Shown here: positions 53,593-62,094 of the stretch, piece after piece
Layout: each line of letters begins with the position of its first letter
Numbering within the stretch: the first letter of the stretch is position 1
NCBI RefSeq assembly: GCF_018596335.1
Contig: NZ_JAHEPS010000002.1
Coordinates: 62,001 to 126,000 of the forward strand
Direction of reading: 5' to 3'
DNA: 64,000 bases
Source: Shewanella jiangmenensis
GTDB lineage: Bacteria; Pseudomonadota; Gammaproteobacteria; Enterobacterales; Shewanellaceae
Translations under genes and position numbers: made by a program
The notes under the pieces: generated by a model
Told to the model about the DNA's origin: nothing
The model's input: the letters and a program-made list of their open reading frames with translations, nothing else
Databases searched by the model: none

Positions 53593-53796
53593 GGGAAGGT
53601 GCGAATAAGTCCCGTGCTTGCTCTGCGTGAGCTTACAGCAGATACCGCTGTAAGCCACGCCCTATGGGGCTTTGATAGCAACACCATTTCGGCGTTATTT
53701 AACTTCAACATGCCCCCAGCATGCTTTCAGTTAAATGCCTTGAACTGTCGCCGCTATCAAAGCCAGAGCTGTGCGAGGACCTGTTCGAACCTTCCC
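53593..53796. mobile_element. MITE-like fold-back element between hslV and ftsN
   Basis: A 204-bp element bounded by 20-bp inverted repeats (GGGAAGGTGCGAATAAGTCC at 53593; its complement with 3 mismatches at 53777). Inside are nested symmetric blocks: a 9-bp hairpin (53631-53655), a 12-bp pair GGCTTTGATAGC/GCTATCAAAGCC (53668-53679 and 53753-53764), and an 8-bp pair ATTTAACT/AGTTAAAT (53697 and 53729). A CATGC/GCATG core closes it. It codes nothing and would need a transposase from elsewhere. No clear target duplication was found. Confidence 0.7.
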
Positions 53797-53829
53797 TAGC
53801 TATATGGGGGCAGGGAAAGGCTTTTCAAG

Positions 53830-53863
53830 GGCGAAAAAACAAGGCCACCTGTGGGTGGCCTTG
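53830..53863 (-). terminator. Terminator downstream of ftsN
   Basis: Stem CAAGGCCACC / GGTGGCCTTG with a 4-base loop; on the minus strand followed by TTTTTT. Confidence 0.85.
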
Positions 53864-53881
53864 GTATTTGTGAGCCGGGGC

Positions 53882-54442
53882 TTAGTTTTGCCACAGCCAG
53901 ATTTGGCAGGTGTTCATGCCTATGCCCTGCAGCTTGTGGCGTGCCCGCTCGGCGTCACGCTTTTTCTCATAGGGGCCGAGGATGACTTTATACCAGGCGC
54001 CGTTGCTGCCTTCGGACTTGCGTACCTGTGCCGTCATGCCCTGAAAGGCAATCACGGCCTTCATCTTTTCGGCCTGAGAGGCATCGCGGAACGAGCCGCA
54101 CTGCATCTGATAGGGGCCGGCGGAGCGGATTTCTTCAGGCTTGGGCACGTCCACCTCAACCTGTTTGTTTTCCAGCTCCTTCAGATAAGTCCATTCTTCC
54201 TGCGGCTTGGGCGGCAGGGCGTTGGGATCTTTCTTGGGCTTGGCGGCCTCGACCTTGGCCTGCTCGGCCTTGGCGGTATCGGCGCTGCCCTTGATGCTCC
54301 ACAGGAAATAACCAAAGCCTGCAATCAAGGCGACTATCAATGTCAGCGGGATCCAGGGCACTCGCCGTGGCTCGGGGCCACCCCTGCGGCCGCCGCGACC
54401 TTTGGCAGGGCGCGACGTTCGATTGGCGTAATCGCGGCTCAT
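53882..54442 (-). CDS. ftsN: SPOR-domain division protein FtsN-like
   Basis: Inner-membrane protein of 186 residues: a basic cytosolic start (RPAKGRGGRRGGPEPRR), one membrane helix (about 31-49), a linker and a C-terminal SPOR domain (about 108-184) that binds denuded peptidoglycan (MQCGSFRDASQAEKMKAVIA, KVILGPYEKKRDAERA). The argS-ftsN-hslVU order is the common enterobacterial-type order. It starts 3 bases past the argS stop. Shorter than E. coli FtsN, mainly in the linker. Confidence 0.88.
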   Translation of the reverse strand: MSRDYANRTSRPAKGRGGRRGGPEPRRVPWIPLTLIVALIAGFGYFLWSIKGSADTAKAEQAKVEAAKPKKDPNALPPKPQEEWTYLKELENKQVEVDVPKPEEIRSAGPYQMQCGSFRDASQAEKMKAVIAFQGMTAQVRKSEGSNGAWYKVILGPYEKKRDAERARHKLQGIGMNTCQIWLWQN

Positions 54443-54445
54443 GGA

Positions 54446-56191
54446 TTACATGCGCTCCAGAGTCTCGATCCCCAGCAGTGACAGACCCTGCTTGAGGGTG
54501 TCGGCGGTGAGGCGCGACAGCAGCAGACGGCTGTTGCGGGCAACATCGCTGTCGGCGCTGAGCACCGGGCAGGCCTCGTAGAAGCTGGAGAAGGCACCGG
54601 CCAGTTCATACAGGTAACCGCAGAGGATGTGCGGCTGGCCCTTATCCACCATGCGGGCAAGGATTTCGCCGAACTGTGCCAGCTTGTTGCCAAGCTCTTT
54701 CTCTTTGTCGTGTTCCAGCACCAGTTCGGCGTTGGCGAGGTCGATGTTGTCGGCCTTCTTGAAGATACCGGCCACACGGGTGTAGGCGTACAACAGGTAG
54801 GGCGCCGTGTTGCCTTCAAAGCTTAGCATCTGCTCGAAGCTGAAGATGTAGTCGCTGCTGCGGTTTTTGGACAGATCGGCGTATTTCACCGAGGCAATGC
54901 CAACCACGCGGGCGATTTCTTTGACTTCAGCTTCATCCATGTCCGGGTTTTTGCTGCGAACCAGCTGCTCGGCGCGCTCAACTGCTTCGTCGAGCAGGTC
55001 AACCAGCTTCACCACGCCGCCGGAGCGGGTCTTGAAGGGGCGGCCGTCTTCGCCGTTCATGGTGCCAAAGCCCATGTGCTCGAGGGTCATGTTTTCACGC
55101 ACAAAACCGGCGGTGCGGGCGAGACTGAACACTTGCTGGAAGTGCAGTGCCTGACGCAGATCCACAAAATAGAGCACGCGATCGGCATTGAGGGTGCCTG
55201 AGCGGTAGCGCATGGCAGCCAAATCGGTGGTGGCATACAGGAAGCCGCCATCGGCTTTTTGAATGATTACCGGCAGTGGCTCGCCGTCTTTATTGCGGAA
55301 CTCTTCCTGGAATACCACCTTGGCGCCGTCGCTGATGGCGAGCAGGCCCTTGGCATCGAGGTCGGTAACGACCTGAGCGAGGTCGGCGTTATAGGCGCTT
55401 TCGCCGTGTACGTCTTTGCGGGTCAGGCTTACACCGAGGCGGGCGTAAACGTCGTGGCAGTGGCTCAGGGAGATGTCGTTGAACTCACGCCACAGCTTGT
55501 TGCAATACTCATCGCCGCTTTGCAGCTCAACCACCAGGGCGCGGGCGCGGGTGGCGAAGGCATCGGATTCATCGAAACGCAGCTTGGCGGCGCGGTAGAA
55601 GCTCTCAAGGTCAGAAAGCTCCAGATTGGCCTTGTCGCCGCCCTGGGCGCGCAGCTCTTCCATATAGGCCAGCAGCATGCCGAACTGGGTGCCCCAGTCG
55701 CCCACGTGGTTTTGACGGATGACATTGTTGCCGAGGAATTCCAGCGCGCGCACCACGCTGTCACCAATGATGGTGGAGCGCAGGTGACCTACGTGCATCT
55801 CTTTGGCGAGGTTCGGGGAAGAGTAGTCCACCACCACGGTTTGCGGCGCGGCGGCTTTTACGCCCAGCATGGCATCGCCGATGGCGGCCTTGAGCTGATT
55901 GGCCAGTGCGTTTTCGTCGATAAAGAAGTTGATAAAGCCGGGGCCCGCTATGTCGACCTTGGCCACCTGCGCCGAGGCAGGCAGGTTGTCGATGATAAGC
56001 TGCGCCAGTTCGCGCGGCGGCTTGCCTGCCACCTTGGTCAGCATCATGGCCAGATTGGTGGCCAGATCGCCATGGCTCTTGTCCTTGGTTCGGTCGACCT
56101 GAATGCGCGCTTCAAAGTCGGCGGGCACTATGCCCTGGGCTTTCAAGGATTCAAGGGTTTGTTCCAGCAAGGATTGAATGAGTTCTTTCAT
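54446..56191 (-). CDS. argS: Arginyl-tRNA synthetase
   Basis: Class I synthetase of 581 residues charging tRNA-Arg. The HIGH motif is HVGH in [17 protein letters not shown]. The N-terminal additional domain (residues 1-110), the DALR anticodon-binding end (about 460-581) and the final [10 protein letters not shown] are as in the family. ftsN follows directly. Confidence 0.97.
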   Translation of the reverse strand: MKELIQSLLEQTLESLKAQGIVPADFEARIQVDRTKDKSHGDLATNLAMMLTKVAGKPPRELAQLIIDNLPASAQVAKVDIAGPGFINFFIDENALANQLKAAIGDAMLGVKAAAPQTVVVDYSSPNLAKEMHVGHLRSTIIGDSVVRALEFLGNNVIRQNHVGDWGTQFGMLLAYMEELRAQGGDKANLELSDLESFYRAAKLRFDESDAFATRARALVVELQSGDEYCNKLWREFNDISLSHCHDVYARLGVSLTRKDVHGESAYNADLAQVVTDLDAKGLLAISDGAKVVFQEEFRNKDGEPLPVIIQKADGGFLYATTDLAAMRYRSGTLNADRVLYFVDLRQALHFQQVFSLARTAGFVRENMTLEHMGFGTMNGEDGRPFKTRSGGVVKLVDLLDEAVERAEQLVRSKNPDMDEAEVKEIARVVGIASVKYADLSKNRSSDYIFSFEQMLSFEGNTAPYLLYAYTRVAGIFKKADNIDLANAELVLEHDKEKELGNKLAQFGEILARMVDKGQPHILCGYLYELAGAFSSFYEACPVLSADSDVARNSRLLLSRLTADTLKQGLSLLGIETLERM

Positions 56192-56409
56192 CGGCCTGTA
56201 TCTACTGACTGCAAGGTTTAACGGGAATAACCGCGTATTCTAGCCGCTGGCGGCCCCCACTGGCTATCGGTTGAAGGAACTTTTTGAGCAATAACACGAC
56301 TCTGACGGCGCTTTTTGCCAGATGAACAACTCTTCATGCACGGCAAAGGCTGGTTTCATGCTTGCTGTTGCATAGTCAGTGCATGGTTCATCGGACAAGG
56401 ATGTTTGTG

Positions 56410-56577
56410 ATGCTGGAAGTCTTGATCTTGTTAGCGCAAATCTTTCTACCAGCCGCTTGTGGCCTCGGCGAGCGCACAGAACACGATAAAACTTTGCTCT
56501 ATGTGTTTGTCGCAGGCCTTATTTTTTTCACCGGTTTCTCACTCCTGTTTGCGTACCTCGCGAGCATTTATCATTGA
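56410..56577 (+). CDS. Small two-helix membrane protein, hypothetical
   Basis: Not recognised. 55 residues with two hydrophobic segments (LEVLILLAQIFLPAACG and LLYVFVAGLIFFTGFSLLFAYLA, in pieces). An AAGGATG box precedes the ATG at 56410; the ATG at 56401 is an alternative. It stands alone and is followed by a strong terminator. Confidence 0.6.
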   Translation: MLEVLILLAQIFLPAACGLGERTEHDKTLLYVFVAGLIFFTGFSLLFAYLASIYH

Positions 56578-56591
56578 CATCCCCAACCTTG

Positions 56592-56618
56592 CGCGGCTTT
56601 TTAGCCGCGATTTTTTTA
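56592..56618 (+). terminator. Terminator of the small membrane-protein gene
   Basis: Stem CGCGGCT / AGCCGCG with a TTTT loop and a run of seven T, 15 bases past the stop. Confidence 0.9.
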
Positions 56619-56737
56619 TTTAAGCCCGTTTAATTCACTGTTTTGGCGTAATTAATCCCATCAGAGCGCGTGTGGCGAGGCTGATTTTCATCGTATACCC
56701 TTGGTGTTGCAAAAAAACATAATAACGGAGTAACACC

Positions 56738-58636
56738 ATGAAAATCAGAAGTCTCGGCATCGCTACCCTGATGCTTGCAGGCTGTGGCGGCGGAGGCGCT
56801 GAAGGGGGAGAAATCCCGGCTTCAGTCAATCAACCGCCCAGTGTCAGTATTGCGCCCGTGGGCGATGTCCGTCAGGGACAGAGCCTGACCTTAACCGCCA
56901 GCGCCAGTGACGCCGATGGCAGCATTGCCTCCTATCAGTGGCAACAGCTCGAAGGCCCGGCGGTAACGCTTGGCAGTGCGGCGGCCATGACAGTCGTGCT
57001 GCCGTCATCTTCAGCGCAGCGCCAAACCTATCGCTTTCGCCTCACAGTGACCGACAACGGGGGCGCCACCGCCCAAGCCGAGACCAGCATCGAAGCTTTG
57101 CGCGCCATGACCGAACTCGAGGCCAGCAGGCTGCTGCACCAGGCCACCATGGGGCCGGTAAGCGGTGAAATCAGTGCCAGTGCGGGCATCAGTGAGGAAG
57201 AGTGGATAGCGCAGCAAATGGCGCTGCCGCAAAGCTCGCTCCTTGCCAATATTCGCCTTTACGGCAACGAAACTGAGCTTAATTACAATACCAATCATTG
57301 GGTTGATACCTGGTGGCGCACTTCGATGGCGGCGCCGGATCAGCTGCGTCAGCGCGTGGCCTTTGCCCTCAGTGAAATCTTTGTGGTGTCCACCAAGGGC
57401 GCGGGGCTGACCCGCGAGCCAAGGGGCATGGCCAATTACTACGACATGCTCGCCGCGCACGCATTTGGCAACTTCCGCGACCTGCTTGAAGACGTGACCT
57501 TATCGCCTGTGATGGGCGTGTATTTGAGTCACCTTGGCAATGAAAAGGCCGACGAGGCGCGTAACATTCGCCCCGATGAAAACTACGCCCGTGAGGTGAT
57601 GCAGCTCTTTACAATAGGGCTTGAGATGCTGAATGCCGATGGCACGCCAATCATCGGCAACGATGGCCGCGCCATTGCCACTTACGGTCAGGATGAGATT
57701 GAGGGCTTTGCCCGGGTGTTTACCGGCTGGACCTATGGCGGCGCGACCCGCTGGGTGAATCCGCAGAAAAACTACCTGGTGCCTATGACGGCCTGGGCGG
57801 CTTATCACTCCCCCGAGCAAAAACAGCTGCTTGGCGGTACTGTGTTGCCCGCCGGTCAAAGCGCCGAGCAGGATTTGAGTGATGCCCTCGATAACCTGTT
57901 TAACCACCCCAACGTCGGGCCTTTTATCGGCAAGCAGCTTATTCAGCGTCTGGTGCGTTCAAACCCGTCGCCAGCCTATGTGGCGCGGGTGAGTGCGGTA
58001 TTTAATGACAATGGCTCTGGAGTAAGGGGTGATATGGCCGCTGTGGTAAAGGCCATTTTGCTCGACGATGAAGCGCGCATCCCCAATTTGGCGGATAACC
58101 GCGCCGGTAAGGTCAGAGAACCCTTGCTTCGCACCATGCAGCTGTGGCGCGAATTCAAGGCTGACAGCGTTTCTGGCCGGGTGCTGACGCTGGACATGGA
58201 AGAATCCCATGGTCAGGCGCCGCTTGGGTCGCCTTCGGTGTTTAACTTCTTTCGCCCCAACTTTGCCCCGGCGGCGCTGCAGGCCGATGGTTTGGTAGCG
58301 CCAGAGCTGCAGATTGCCAACGATGCCTCCCTGATTGGACATATGAATTTCAGCCATATGGCCACCTATTCGCGCATTGCGGAGAAAATCAGTTCACCGG
58401 GCGATCAATGGATCCTCATCCATCTGAGTGAGCATGCGGATTTGCTGAGTAAGCAGGGCATTGACGCTCTGCTTGACCGGTGGAACCTGGTGTTTTGTGC
58501 GGGCACCATGACAGCGACCGAGCGGCGCATCCTCAAGGATGTGTACACACTGTATCTGCCCTCCGGGGTGCTGACGACCATGGGGCAGATGCTGTTTGCC
58601 CTGAGTCAGGCGCCTTCTTTTGCCACTGCGCCCTGA
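56738..58636 (+). CDS. DUF1800-family lipoprotein with Ig/PKD-like N-terminus
   Basis: Exported protein of 632 residues with a lipobox (LMLAGC, C15). An Ig/PKD-like domain lies at about 28-120 (PPSVSIAPVGDVRQGQSLTLTASASDADG, in pieces), then the DUF1800 region (about 125-620: LLHQATMGPVS, RQRVAFALSEIFVVS, ENYAREVMQLFTIGL). DUF1800 and DUF1501 proteins are regularly coded as a pair; the partner follows 9 bases later. Their function is unknown, though surface or polymer handling has been suggested. Confidence 0.88.
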   Translation: MKIRSLGIATLMLAGCGGGGAEGGEIPASVNQPPSVSIAPVGDVRQGQSLTLTASASDADGSIASYQWQQLEGPAVTLGSAAAMTVVLPSSSAQRQTYRFRLTVTDNGGATAQAETSIEALRAMTELEASRLLHQATMGPVSGEISASAGISEEEWIAQQMALPQSSLLANIRLYGNETELNYNTNHWVDTWWRTSMAAPDQLRQRVAFALSEIFVVSTKGAGLTREPRGMANYYDMLAAHAFGNFRDLLEDVTLSPVMGVYLSHLGNEKADEARNIRPDENYAREVMQLFTIGLEMLNADGTPIIGNDGRAIATYGQDEIEGFARVFTGWTYGGATRWVNPQKNYLVPMTAWAAYHSPEQKQLLGGTVLPAGQSAEQDLSDALDNLFNHPNVGPFIGKQLIQRLVRSNPSPAYVARVSAVFNDNGSGVRGDMAAVVKAILLDDEARIPNLADNRAGKVREPLLRTMQLWREFKADSVSGRVLTLDMEESHGQAPLGSPSVFNFFRPNFAPAALQADGLVAPELQIANDASLIGHMNFSHMATYSRIAEKISSPGDQWILIHLSEHADLLSKQGIDALLDRWNLVFCAGTMTATERRILKDVYTLYLPSGVLTTMGQMLFALSQAPSFATAP

Positions 58637-58645
58637 GGAGTTTCC

Positions 58646-59986
58646 ATGAGTCAGTTTAATCGACGCGAATTTTTGTCGCTCTGCCTCAAGGGCGGAGTAA
58701 GCCTTGCTGCCCTGTCGCAGCTGCAACTGGGCGCCATGAGTGCTTTTGCCGCCGAAAGTGCCAGCGATTTCAAGGCACTGGTGTGTATCTTCCTCTATGG
58801 CGGTAACGATTCATTCAACATGCTGGTGCCGCTGGAAGGGGAGTCGTTGACCGCGTATCAGGCGACCCGCCAGACCCTGGCGGTGAGCGGTGCGCTGGCG
58901 CTTAATCCGCTGACCCCCGTGGCTGACGGCATTGGCCTTAATCCCGCCATGGCGAGCTGTAAGCCACTGTTTGATGACGGCAAGCTGGCCTTTGTCTCAT
59001 CCCTTGGCAGTTTGATGGCGCCCTTAAGCCTTACCGAATACAAGCAAAAGTCGGCGGCCATTCCGGCGCACCTCTTTTCCCACAATGATCAGCAGGCCAC
59101 CTGGATGCGCGGCCGTGAGCATGACAGTCTCAGCCACGGCTGGGGTGGCCGCATGTTGGAGCTGCTGAGCGCCAACAACCACTTTGCGGCCAACGTGTCA
59201 CTGGATGGGGTGAATCAGTGGCAGCGCGGTCAGGCATCCAATCCGTTCACCCTCAGCAAGTCGGGTGTGACCAGCATTCGTGCCTTCCAAAGCAGCGGTA
59301 ACCGCACCCCAAGTTTCAGGGCGCTTATCAATGAACTGGCCCAGAGCGGCAGCGGCAACTTTGGCGGCGCATACAGTCAGGGGCTTGGCAGTGCCATTGG
59401 CAATACCGAGGCGATGAACGCCGCCATGGCGCAGGCGCCTGCGTTTGATGGCGTGTTCAGCGATAACAGCCTGTCGGCACAGCTGAAGGCGGTGGCCAAG
59501 TCGCTCACCAGAGCGCCGGCGTTTGGCCTTGGCCGCCAGGTGTACTTTGTCTCCATGGGCGGCTTTGACACCCATGACGATCAGGCCATCAACCATCCGC
59601 TGTTGCTGCAAACTCTGGCCACCGCGCTGACTGAATTCGACACCGCCCTTGGGCAGGTTGGGCTTCGTGACTCAGTGACCAGCTTTACCATGTCGGACTT
59701 TGGCCGCACCCTGACCTCCAACGGCGATGGCACCGACCACGGCTGGGCCGGGGTACAAATGTTGATGGGCGGCGCGGTGAGAGGCGGAGATATCCACGGT
59801 AAAGTGGAGCTGCAATCCCGAGGTGTAGCCAATGACGTGGGCGGCGGCAGGCTTATTCCGGCCTTTGCCAACGAGCAATACTTCGCACAGTTGGCGCTCT
59901 GGTTTGGCTTGTCGGCAGCGCAGCAGCTTGAGCTCTTCCCGAACCTTGCCAACTTTAACGCCGGTGAGCTGTCACTCTTCCGTTGA
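58646..59986 (+). CDS. DUF1501-family Tat-exported protein
   Basis: Protein of 446 residues with a twin-arginine signal (NRREFLSLCLKGG, residues 4-16) ending near SAFAAE. The body fits DUF1501, a sulfatase/alkaline-phosphatase-like superfamily: FLYGGNDSFNMLVP near the start, GGFDTHDDQ, TSFTMSDFGRTLTSNGDGTDHG (in pieces). It is coded directly after the DUF1800 partner and followed by a terminator. Tat export hints at a folded, metal-bound enzyme. Confidence 0.88.
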   Translation: MSQFNRREFLSLCLKGGVSLAALSQLQLGAMSAFAAESASDFKALVCIFLYGGNDSFNMLVPLEGESLTAYQATRQTLAVSGALALNPLTPVADGIGLNPAMASCKPLFDDGKLAFVSSLGSLMAPLSLTEYKQKSAAIPAHLFSHNDQQATWMRGREHDSLSHGWGGRMLELLSANNHFAANVSLDGVNQWQRGQASNPFTLSKSGVTSIRAFQSSGNRTPSFRALINELAQSGSGNFGGAYSQGLGSAIGNTEAMNAAMAQAPAFDGVFSDNSLSAQLKAVAKSLTRAPAFGLGRQVYFVSMGGFDTHDDQAINHPLLLQTLATALTEFDTALGQVGLRDSVTSFTMSDFGRTLTSNGDGTDHGWAGVQMLMGGAVRGGDIHGKVELQSRGVANDVGGGRLIPAFANEQYFAQLALWFGLSAAQQLELFPNLANFNAGELSLFR

Positions 59987-60008
59987 GGCTTATGTTTCGT
60001 TGAGGCTT
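59981..60008 (+). repeat. 17-bp period duplication spanning the DUF1501 stop codon
   Basis: CGTTGAGGCTT occurs at 59981 and 59998; the first copy contains the stop codon TGA. Confidence 0.7.
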
Positions 60009-60057
60009 GTAAGGCAGACTAGCCTGGATCTGTATGGGTTAGTCTTTGACTGGAAAT

Positions 60058-60085
60058 AAAAAACGCGGCCAAGGCCGCGTTTTTT
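60058..60085. terminator. Bidirectional terminator
   Basis: Stem AAACGCGGCC / GGCCGCGTTT with AA in the loop and T run, between convergent genes. Confidence 0.9.
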
Positions 60086-60103
60086 GTTTCTGTTGCCAAG
60101 CGT

Positions 60104-61954
60104 TTAAATCGGTGATGGCACCAGTGTGGTCAGCCACAGCGAGTCTTCGCCTTCAGACGACGTGAGTGACATCAGCGCTGGATTGTCGCTGCCCTGAACC
60201 GGCGCCAGCGTCAGCACAAAATCCACCGCGGCGGCATCCTTGTAATGGATTTCCACCGAGCCTGCCATGGTGATTTCCCAGCTGATGGTCAGGCTTGGCT
60301 CGTCACCCTGAGAAATAAAGCCATCGCCTTCGGCTCCGAAGTAGACGGTGAAGGTATCAAACTCGCCCGATGCAAGCTTGAATTTAAGCTCAAAGGCCTG
60401 CTCTTTGATATCGCTGTGCTCAAAGCGACTTGGGTCGCGCAGCAGATTGACCTGCCCGAGGGGATGCGCCGCATCATAATCCTGCAATCCGGCGCTGAAA
60501 CGCTCGACTTTAGGCAGGCTGTAGCGCTCATCTCCCTCGCTGTCGAAAAACCATAGCTCACCAAAATTGGTCAACTTGACCGTGTCCGGGGTATGGCTGT
60601 CATCGCTGTCGTACAGGCCGCCGGGGCCGTCCGAGTCGACGCTGACCGACGTCACGCTGAGCTTGTCGCCATCAAACTGATATTTGCCAAACTCTCCTGA
60701 CAGCGCCTGCGGCTGTTGACCTTGGTAGCTCTCAAGATTGTTGGTGTGAATCAGCGCGTAATCGGTGTCAGATAAAAACACCACCAGAGTGAGGTTTTCA
60801 TCCGAGTCTTCCCACACCCGCCAGGTGCCCGACAAGGCATGGGCGCCGTTATCGATTCGGCTAAGCTCGACGCTACCCTCGGTGAAGTTGATGGTCAGGG
60901 TGTCGCCAAGGGTCATGGTCTTGGCCTGATGCTGGCCATTGTCGAACAGGCCGCCGCTGTTATCTGACTCGGCAATGAGACTCAGGCTCAGTGCGCCGCT
61001 GTCCGGATCCCACTGGTAATTTCCAAGCTCAGCGCTGCCGGCGGTTTGGTCGCCATCGTCGGTATGTTCATGAAACAGAATATAGTGGCTCGAATCGATA
61101 AAGGTCAGCACGTTGCGCTGGCCTTCGCCCTCCTTGTACAGCCAGCTGCCGAGGAGCTGCTGGCGCTTGGATTGCTGCAGGTGCGAAAGCGCATCGCTTT
61201 CGCTGACCAGAGTGCGGTTATCCAGCGTCGTTAAAATACCTGCCACAGCAGTGGCAAAGGCGCTGCTGCTGATATCGAGTGCTGAGCCTTTAAAGGCATC
61301 CTTGGTGGCATCGCTCAGGCTGATGCCGTTTTCTGGATTTTGGTCGTCATCCAGAGTTTGCAAAATACGGGCGATGTTGAGGGTGGTGGTGGCATCATCT
61401 GCCGCTATATCTTCGGGGGTTAGCAGGCCGGTAGCGGTCACCGCCGGAAACGCCAGATCGCCGATGAAAAACACCACGGATTCACCCGGCAGATAACGAT
61501 AATAACCCATGGCGTCGGTAACGCCGGATTGGGTTTCGGTGCGATAACCTATGCCGGCAACCGGGCTGTCGAGCAGCAAGCCGGACTGTACGCTACTGCA
61601 GCTGACCGCAGCTGCGGTGGCATTGGCTGAACTCAGGGTGCCGCTGGCGCTGCTGATGCTGCATACCTGGCCATCGGGCTGGCTGCTGATGCTGATACTG
61701 AAACTGGTGCCTTCACTCACCGTAGTGGAAAACTGAAAACTGCTGCCGCTGAAGCTTTGGGTTTGGCTGGAGCCTGCGCTGAGGGTAAGGCCAATACTGC
61801 CACTGAGACCACTGATACTGCCGCCGATACTGAGTTTTGTGGGCTCCACTGGTGTTGGCGCTGGGCTTGAGTCTCCATCACTGCCGCCACAGGCACCAAG
61901 CAGCAGGGCGAGGGGAAACAATAGCCCCGAACGGGGCGAGCGGGTTGAATACAT
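60104..61954 (-). CDS. Large lipoprotein with duplicated beta module, hypothetical
   Basis: Not recognised. Exported lipoprotein of 616 residues (lipobox LLLGAC, C21), followed by a Ser/Thr/Gly-rich beta region (about 40-120). The middle holds two copies of one module: GSW..LTFIDSSHYILFHE..NYQWD..GGLFDNG and GTW..LVVFLSDTDYALIHT..KYQFD..GGLYDSD, about 110 residues apart. The C-terminal third is beta-rich. Many aspartates suggest calcium binding. It lies convergent to the DUF1501 gene and upstream of it stands priA. Confidence 0.72.
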   Translation of the reverse strand: MYSTRSPRSGLLFPLALLLGACGGSDGDSSPAPTPVEPTKLSIGGSISGLSGSIGLTLSAGSSQTQSFSGSSFQFSTTVSEGTSFSISISSQPDGQVCSISSASGTLSSANATAAAVSCSSVQSGLLLDSPVAGIGYRTETQSGVTDAMGYYRYLPGESVVFFIGDLAFPAVTATGLLTPEDIAADDATTTLNIARILQTLDDDQNPENGISLSDATKDAFKGSALDISSSAFATAVAGILTTLDNRTLVSESDALSHLQQSKRQQLLGSWLYKEGEGQRNVLTFIDSSHYILFHEHTDDGDQTAGSAELGNYQWDPDSGALSLSLIAESDNSGGLFDNGQHQAKTMTLGDTLTINFTEGSVELSRIDNGAHALSGTWRVWEDSDENLTLVVFLSDTDYALIHTNNLESYQGQQPQALSGEFGKYQFDGDKLSVTSVSVDSDGPGGLYDSDDSHTPDTVKLTNFGELWFFDSEGDERYSLPKVERFSAGLQDYDAAHPLGQVNLLRDPSRFEHSDIKEQAFELKFKLASGEFDTFTVYFGAEGDGFISQGDEPSLTISWEITMAGSVEIHYKDAAAVDFVLTLAPVQGSDNPALMSLTSSEGEDSLWLTTLVPSPI

Positions 61955-62094
61955 GATGACGTCCTTTTGGTGTATTCCATCTTTATGTGCTGCGACTTTG
62001 CAACGACAAAAGTCTAGGAAATCAGGACTCTCAGGGGTTGTGATTCTTTTTGAAAAAATTTGAAAGTTTGATTATTCAAAAGCTTGCCATGAGG

